DNA of 64,000 nucleotides from positions 1 to 64,000 of the forward strand of contig JACJZQ010000004.1 of NCBI GenBank assembly GCA_020635495.1, written 5' to 3'. The DNA is from Flavobacteriales bacterium. Lineage in GTDB: Bacteria; Bacteroidota; Bacteroidia; UBA10329. Below are positions 59,655 through 64,000 of this stretch, piece by piece (within the stretch, counting starts at the first letter, position 1; the number at the start of each line of letters is the position of its first letter). The notes under the pieces are model-generated. The model was not told where the DNA came from and searched no databases. It saw only the letters and a list, made by a program, of their open reading frames with translations. The translations under genes were made by a program, and so were the position numbers.

Positions 59655-60431
59655 ATGGCTCAACCTACAGTACAGGAAATGTTAGAAGCCGGTGTTCACT
59701 TCGGACACCTGAAAAGAAAATGGAATCCAGCTATGGCTCCGTACATCTTCATGGAGAAGAACGGAACGCACATCATTGATCTTAACAAGAGTGCATCTAA
59801 GTTGGAAGACGCCTGCAAAGCCATCAAAAGCATGGCAAGAGCAGGAAAGAAAATTCTTTTCGTAGCCACTAAAAAACAAGCACAAGGAATCATTGCCCGT
59901 GAGGCGGCTCGAGTTAACATGCCATATGTTACCGAAAGATGGCCTGGAGGCATGCTGACCAACTTTGCCACTATCCGCAAGGCGGTTCGTAAAATGGGTG
60001 CTATTGATAAAATGGCTACGGATGGCACGTTCGACACCATGTCTAAGAGAGAGCGTTTGATGATCACTCGTCAGCGTGAGAAATTGGAAAGAGACCTTGG
60101 GTCAATTGCTGATCTAAGCAGACTTCCATCGGCCGTTTTCGTTGTTGATATTGTTAAGGAAGATATCGCAGTAAACGAGGCTAAGAAGTTGAACATCCCA
60201 ACATTTGCCATCGTTGACACGAACGCAAATCCTAAGGATGTGGATTTCGCCATTCCAGGAAACGATGATGCAGCCAGGTCTATTGAGCTTATCGTTAAGG
60301 CAATGACAGACGCAATTGCAGAAGGACTTGCTGAAAGAAAAGCTGGAAAAGCTAAAGGTGATGTTGAAGACAACGAAGAAGATGCTGTTGAAGAAGTAAC
60401 AGCTGAGGCAACAGAAAACGCAGAAGATTAA
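59655..60431 (+). CDS. rpsB: 30S ribosomal protein S2
   Basis: This 258-residue protein has the S2 signatures MLEAGVHFGHLKRKWNP, VATKKQAQGI and RWPGGMLTNFATI, and the C-terminal FAIVDTNANPKDVDFAIPGNDDAARSI part. An acidic Glu/Ala tail of about 25 residues extends beyond the core, common in Bacteroidota. It lies 36 bases after rpsI and 22 before tsf. Confidence 0.98.
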   Translation: MAQPTVQEMLEAGVHFGHLKRKWNPAMAPYIFMEKNGTHIIDLNKSASKLEDACKAIKSMARAGKKILFVATKKQAQGIIAREAARVNMPYVTERWPGGMLTNFATIRKAVRKMGAIDKMATDGTFDTMSKRERLMITRQREKLERDLGSIADLSRLPSAVFVVDIVKEDIAVNEAKKLNIPTFAIVDTNANPKDVDFAIPGNDDAARSIELIVKAMTDAIAEGLAERKAGKAKGDVEDNEEDAVEEVTAEATENAED

Positions 60432-60453
60432 ACACTATACATTGGAAGCTACA

Positions 60454-61272
60454 GTGAAAATTACAGCTGCTCAAGTAAATGAGCTAAGAAAGCAGACAGG
60501 TGCTGGAATGATGGATTGCAAAAAAGCCTTGGTTGAGGCTGAAGGCGATTTCGAAAAGGCAGTTGAAGTACTAAGAAAACAAGGACAGAAAGTTGCTGCA
60601 AAGCGTTCTGACCGTGATGCTGCTGAAGGTATTGTTCTTGGTAAGACCAACGGTAATAAGGCCGTGTTGTTCAACCTGAGTTGCGAGACAGATTTCGTTG
60701 CCAAGACAGATGATTTCGTTGCGTTTGCCAACGGTCTAATCGATTTGATTTTCGCCAATGGCATCTCTACCTTGGAACAACTGCTCGGTTCTAGTTACAA
60801 TGGAAAATCAGTTTCTGAAGCCATCACTGAATTGACCGGTAAAACGGGAGAGAAAATTGAGGTATCAGGGCTTGAAGTTATCGAAGCAGAAACAGTGGTT
60901 GCATATAACCACCCTGGAAACAGAGTTGGAACCATCGTAGGTCTTAACAAAGGTGGTTTCGAAGAAATGGCAAAAGACGTTGCAATGCAAGCGGCTGCCA
61001 TGGCTCCTATTGCATTGAACAAGGAGTCTGTTTCTGACGAAGTAATTGCCAAAGAGATCGAGATTGGTAAAGATCTGGCCATACAAGAAGGCAAACCAGC
61101 TGATATGGCTGAGAAAATTGCCCAAGGTCGTCTAGGAAAGTTCTTCAAGGAGAACACGTTGCTAGAGCAGGCTTTTATCAAAGACAACAAACTAAGCGTT
61201 GCTCAATACTTGAAGACAGGAGACCCAGAATTGACGGTCACAGCATTCAAGCGATTTGGGCTTGGCAGTTAA
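60454..61272 (+). CDS. tsf: Translation elongation factor Ts
   Basis: EF-Ts recycles EF-Tu by GDP exchange. The frame is open from a TTG at 60442, but GTG at 60454 gives MKITAAQVNELRKQTGAGMM, the usual start, with an SD-like GGAAG five bases before it. That makes 272 residues. The N-terminal UBA-like domain (GMMDCKKALVEAEGDFEKAVE) and the SCETDFVAKTDDF motif that contacts EF-Tu are present. A strong terminator follows. Confidence 0.96.
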   Translation: MKITAAQVNELRKQTGAGMMDCKKALVEAEGDFEKAVEVLRKQGQKVAAKRSDRDAAEGIVLGKTNGNKAVLFNLSCETDFVAKTDDFVAFANGLIDLIFANGISTLEQLLGSSYNGKSVSEAITELTGKTGEKIEVSGLEVIEAETVVAYNHPGNRVGTIVGLNKGGFEEMAKDVAMQAAAMAPIALNKESVSDEVIAKEIEIGKDLAIQEGKPADMAEKIAQGRLGKFFKENTLLEQAFIKDNKLSVAQYLKTGDPELTVTAFKRFGLGS

Positions 61273-61281
61273 TAAGAGATG

Positions 61282-61313
61282 AAAAAAGAGGATTTAAATC
61301 CTCTTTTTTTTTG
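61282..61313 (+). terminator. Terminator of the rplM-tsf operon
   Basis: AAAAAAGAGGATTT is followed directly by its complement (61282-61309) and a continuous T-run. It lies nine bases after the tsf stop. Confidence 0.93.
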
Positions 61314-61337
61314 CCCTCAATTTTTTAAGATCGTAGC

Positions 61338-62051
61338 ATGAAATTGAAGTACAAGAGAGTGCTCCTGAAACTCAGCGGAGAATCGCTGATGGGGAATAAA
61401 CAATTCGGCATTGACCACGACCACCTTGGTCAATATGCCAATGAGATCAAGGAGATAGTTGACGCTGGTGTTGAAGTCGCAATCGTTATCGGAGGAGGAA
61501 ACATTTTCCGTGGTATTCAGGCGGCCGAAGGTGGTATGGACCGTGTACAGGGAGATTACATGGGAATGCTTGCCACCATGATCAACAGCATGGCCTTACA
61601 GTCGGCATTGGAGAATCTAGATGTTCAAACCCGGCTGATGTCTGCTATCAAAATGGATGAGATTGCAGAGCCATTCATTCGTAGAAGAGCCGTCCGTCAC
61701 CTGGAAAGAGGGTTGGTGGTCATATTCGGTGCTGGAACTGGAAATCCATATTTCACAACAGATTCTGCAGCATCGCTGCGCGCAATAGAAGTAGAGGCGG
61801 ATGTTATTCTGAAAGGAACACGGGTTGATGGTATTTACACAGCCGATCCAGAGAAAGACAGTTCGGCCACCAAGTTCGAGACCATCAGTTTCAATGAGGT
61901 TTACGACCGCGGATTGAAAGTGATGGACATGACGGCATTCACACTTTGTAATGAGAACAAACTGCCTATCATCGTATTCAATATGGATGAGGGCGGAAAC
62001 CTTGCGCGCATTGTTGCAGGGGAAACCGTTGGCACCTTAGTAGAAGGCTGA
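61338..62051 (+). CDS. pyrH: UMP kinase
   Basis: This 237-residue kinase phosphorylates UMP to UDP. Amino-acid-kinase fold features are VLLKLSGESLMG at the N-terminus, VIGGGNIFRG and GTGNPYFTTDSAASLRA, with DVILKGTRVDGIYTADP toward the C-terminus. It lies downstream of tsf after a terminator, so some transcription probably begins in the short gap. frr follows 36 bases later. Confidence 0.98.
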   Translation: MKLKYKRVLLKLSGESLMGNKQFGIDHDHLGQYANEIKEIVDAGVEVAIVIGGGNIFRGIQAAEGGMDRVQGDYMGMLATMINSMALQSALENLDVQTRLMSAIKMDEIAEPFIRRRAVRHLERGLVVIFGAGTGNPYFTTDSAASLRAIEVEADVILKGTRVDGIYTADPEKDSSATKFETISFNEVYDRGLKVMDMTAFTLCNENKLPIIVFNMDEGGNLARIVAGETVGTLVEG

Positions 62052-62087
62052 TCTTTCAGAATCCCTATTTTCGACCAAATTTGAATC

Positions 62088-62651
62088 ATGGAAGAAGAGT
62101 TAGAATTCATTTTTGATACTGCCGAAGAAGGCATGGAAAAGGCCATTGAACGGCTTGAGCATGAATTGGCCAGAATTAGAGCTGGAAAGGCAAGTCCAGC
62201 AATGCTGAATAGCGTTCAGGTTGAGTACTATGGGTCAATGACTCCATTGAAGAACGTAGCCAACGTTAACACCCCAGATTCCAAAACACTCATGATACAG
62301 CCTTTTGAAAAAGGACTGTTGGAAGAGATTGAAAAGGGAATTATGCGGGCAAACCTTGGGTTCAACCCTGGAAATGACGGGAAGGTGGTTCGCATCAATA
62401 TTCCGCCTTTGACAGAAGAGCGCAGGCGCGATCTCGTAAAGCAGGCAAAAGCAGTAGCAGAGCAGGCCAAGGTTTCTATCAGAAGTTCGAGAAAGGATGC
62501 CAATGACGAGATCAAAGGATTGGAGAAAGATGGACTTTCTGAAGACCGTGCTAAGACTGCGGAGGCCAATATTCAGGACATGACCACTAAGTTTTCCAAT
62601 AAAGTGGACCTACTGGTTGAGGAAAAAGAAAAAGACATCATGACCATCTGA
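62088..62651 (+). CDS. frr: Ribosome recycling factor
   Basis: This 187-residue protein splits post-termination ribosomes with EF-G. Signatures are the long helix ELARIRAGKASPAMLNSVQVEYYGS, the NVANVNTPDSKTLMIQPFEK beta domain and the C-terminal helical pair ending VDLLVEEKEKDIMTI. Length matches the family. It closes the tsf-pyrH-frr block and is followed by a terminator. Confidence 0.98.
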   Translation: MEEELEFIFDTAEEGMEKAIERLEHELARIRAGKASPAMLNSVQVEYYGSMTPLKNVANVNTPDSKTLMIQPFEKGLLEEIEKGIMRANLGFNPGNDGKVVRINIPPLTEERRRDLVKQAKAVAEQAKVSIRSSRKDANDEIKGLEKDGLSEDRAKTAEANIQDMTTKFSNKVDLLVEEKEKDIMTI

Positions 62652-62671
62652 TTGTTGGTCAATCATTATGG

Positions 62672-62704
62672 AAAGCCTCGTCCATTCGGACGGGGCTTTT
62701 TTTT
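62672..62704 (+). terminator. Terminator of frr
   Basis: AAAGCCTCGTCC pairs with GGACGGGGCTTT (one T-G) around ATTC, followed by T-rich sequence. It overlaps the stop of the convergent DUF1295 gene. Confidence 0.9.
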
Positions 62705-63575
62705 ATTTCCTTGGAATTGGCACGATCATCCAAGTGCGCTTCATGTATTCTTCAAAGTTGGGACGCCTTTGAAGTGAGCGTTTGTCCATCATTGGAATGC
62801 TGATGAATACAAACATCACCGTGATTGCCAAGGCACCAACACCTGTCCACCAATAGTCGAAATTTGCGTTTAGCGCAATGAGCCAAATGCCCCACCAAGT
62901 CATGATCTCACCAAAGTAATTGGGGTGGCGACTGTATTTCCATAGCCCTTCATCCATGTTCTTTCCCTTGTTTTCGGGCTTCTTTCGGAAGCTTCGCATC
63001 TGCTCATCAGCTACAAAAGCAATAACAACGGCCGCAAGTGTGATGGCCGCTCCCAACCATCCAATCCAGCTCATTTCAAAGTCCAATTTCATTCCGAAAT
63101 AGAGCGGTATGCAAGCGAGATAAACCATCAGCGTTGGGAAGAAATGGATTCCAGTAAAGCTGATGAACCAATAAGCTTTTGGGAAATTTCTTCGGAAATC
63201 CTGATACCGCCAATCTTCGTGAATCAACCCAGGCCAATCGCGCCAGAAATTGCTTGTCAATCGGAGATTGTACAGATGCATCAGAATGAAAAGTACAATT
63301 GCTGGAAAGGAATCCAATCCGAAAAGCACCGCAAATCCCGTAGCGATCACCGCAGGTTTCACGCTCCAATAAGGATCGTACATGCTCGAATTGTTGAACA
63401 TCAACGAAGTGATGAAGATGAATACCGTTGCCGCAGCGTCCGCAGCAGCCAATCGCCATAGATCATCCAATTCTGGATACAATCGCCACGTGACCACAGC
63501 AACAACCGTAGCCAAAGCATACGCCACCAACTGTATCACAACACTCAATCCTTTGCCTATTTTCATTCCGCTCAT
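62703..63575 (-). CDS. DUF1295 family membrane protein (steroid 5-alpha-reductase-like)
   Basis: This 290-residue protein has about seven membrane segments and the family core: NFWRDWPGLIHEDWRYQDFR, then the C-terminal nucleotide-binding part GLWKYSRHPNYFGEIMTWWGIW and RRPNFEEYMKRTWMIVP. That final region is shared with steroid 5-alpha-reductases and isoprenylcysteine methyltransferases. The substrate is unknown, perhaps a lipid. An alternative ATG lies nine bases downstream of the start. Confidence 0.9.
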   Translation of the reverse strand: MSGMKIGKGLSVVIQLVAYALATVVAVVTWRLYPELDDLWRLAAADAAATVFIFITSLMFNNSSMYDPYWSVKPAVIATGFAVLFGLDSFPAIVLFILMHLYNLRLTSNFWRDWPGLIHEDWRYQDFRRNFPKAYWFISFTGIHFFPTLMVYLACIPLYFGMKLDFEMSWIGWLGAAITLAAVVIAFVADEQMRSFRKKPENKGKNMDEGLWKYSRHPNYFGEIMTWWGIWLIALNANFDYWWTGVGALAITVMFVFISIPMMDKRSLQRRPNFEEYMKRTWMIVPIPRK

Positions 63576-63616
63576 GCCTGCAAGTTAAACCGATGATTGA
63601 ATTTTCGGATTGACTT

Positions 63617-63642
63617 GTCCCTTCGACTTCGCTCAGGGCGAG
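63617..63642. repeat. Short intergenic repeat of the CCCTTCGACTTCGCTCAGGG type
   Basis: The sequence GTCCCTTCGACTTCGCTCAG and its following GGCGAG is an imperfect inverted repeat between the DUF1295 gene and recJ. Near-identical short elements occur in many Bacteroidota genomes. It has no coding role. Confidence 0.45.
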
Positions 63643-63713
63643 TTGCAAGCCGCACCATAGTCTTCCCACTTTTTGTTTTCCTGACGAAGGAAGGAACTCA
63701 CAAAGCACTCAAC

Positions 63714-64000
63714 ATGCTTAACTTCAACCCCATGCAGCCAACTGAATGGAAATTTGCTGAACTGCCCGACCCATCTTTGGTTCGGAATCTGTGTGAGGAA
63801 TTGGGCGTGAAGGAAGATGTGGCACAACTGCTCATCAACCGTGGCATTACAAATTATGATGCAGCCAAAGCGTTTTTCCGTCCATCGTTAGATGACCTGC
63901 ACGACCCATTTCTGATGAAAGGAATGGACGAAGCCGTTTCGCGATTGGAGCAGGCGCTGGGAAATGGAGAGAAGATCCTCATCTATGGCGATTATGATGT
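63714..64000 (+). CDS. recJ: Single-stranded-DNA-specific exonuclease RecJ (3' end outside window)
   Basis: The first 95 codons are visible from the ATG at 63714, and the frame is open to the window end. The segment VRNLCEELGVKEDVAQLLINRGI, FFRPSLDDLHDPFLMKGMDEAV and the catalytic-domain opening KILIYGDYDV (DHH-family motif I) identify RecJ. This 5'-3' exonuclease acts in recombination and mismatch repair. The start could be the second ATG at 63732. The catalytic DHH motif itself lies beyond the window. Confidence 0.92.
   Translation, partial: MLNFNPMQPTEWKFAELPDPSLVRNLCEELGVKEDVAQLLINRGITNYDAAKAFFRPSLDDLHDPFLMKGMDEAVSRLEQALGNGEKILIYGDYD

Noticed and set aside
1..64000. CRISPR array, toxin-antitoxin pair, prophage or insertion sequence
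   Set aside because: No regular direct-repeat/spacer series, transposase, integrase, phage structural gene or small toxin-like pair was found.

Overview
The window reads as a chromosomal segment of a Bacteroidota bacterium, most likely from the Flavobacteriales. The evidence is repeated promoter motifs of the Bacteroidota sigma type (TAnnTTTG or TAnnTTCG), TonB-dependent receptors with carboxypeptidase-regulatory-like N-termini, a DUF4270 lipoprotein, coiled-coil OmpA lipoproteins, a homodimeric glycyl-tRNA synthetase, a eukaryote-like class I ribonucleotide reductase small subunit and the gene order panC/panD/flippase/radA. I cannot fix the genus. Coding density is high, several convergent genes overlap at their stop codons, and I see no prophage, transposase, CRISPR array or rRNA.

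Layout. 1-3.7 kb: an incomplete membrane coiled-coil protein, a ComF-like phosphoribosyltransferase, dxs and a small secreted protein. 3.7-7.3 kb: nrdA and nrdB on the minus strand, preceded by a 400-base gene-free stretch. 7.7-12 kb: a DUF3109 protein, a retropepsin-like protease, a DUF389 membrane protein and glyS. 11.8-14.1 kb: the pth-rplY-prs operon. 14.2-22.9 kb: tRNA-Leu, a TPR protein, dCMP deaminase, an S41 protease, dprA, a TonB receptor, glutamate dehydrogenase and a small beta-domain protein. 22.9-31.5 kb: a giant outer-membrane barrel, csaA, a membrane desaturase, an M19 dipeptidase, DUF1801, OsmC and an OmpA protein. 31.6-38.5 kb: a paraoxonase-like lactonase, pirin, a DUF4440 lipoprotein, a Spy-like protein, a propeller-adenylate cyclase and an unknown protein. 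38.6-43.1 kb: an OmpA lipoprotein, then a TetR regulator with a three-gene SDR/SDR/metallo-hydrolase operon. 43.2-48.2 kb: a START protein, purN, an intergenic repeat cluster, a probable copper island (HMA protein, TonB receptor, Cys-rich protein) and marC. 48.3-54.8 kb: radA, a lipoprotein, a flippase-like protein, panD and panC; divergently a half-length glycogen-synthase-like protein, DUF4270 and glmS. 56.7-64 kb: superoxide dismutase, kbl, the translation block rplM-rpsI-rpsB-tsf-pyrH-frr, a DUF1295 membrane protein and the start of recJ.

Most of the window is core metabolism, translation and envelope biology. The points most worth following are: (1) a compact multi-helix RNA fold in the 64-base gap upstream of the metal-island TonB receptor; (2) a TetR circuit in which the same near-palindrome lies on the regulator's own promoter and upstream of the neighbouring operon; (3) a bacterial protein carrying the complete active-site set of human paraoxonase 1; (4) a one-protein periplasmic propeller sensor joined to a cyclase with ATP-type specificity residues; (5) a glycogen-synthase half-protein whose substrate-binding motif is lost; and (6) several long perfect palindromes between genes. 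No wholly novel defence or mobile system was found.
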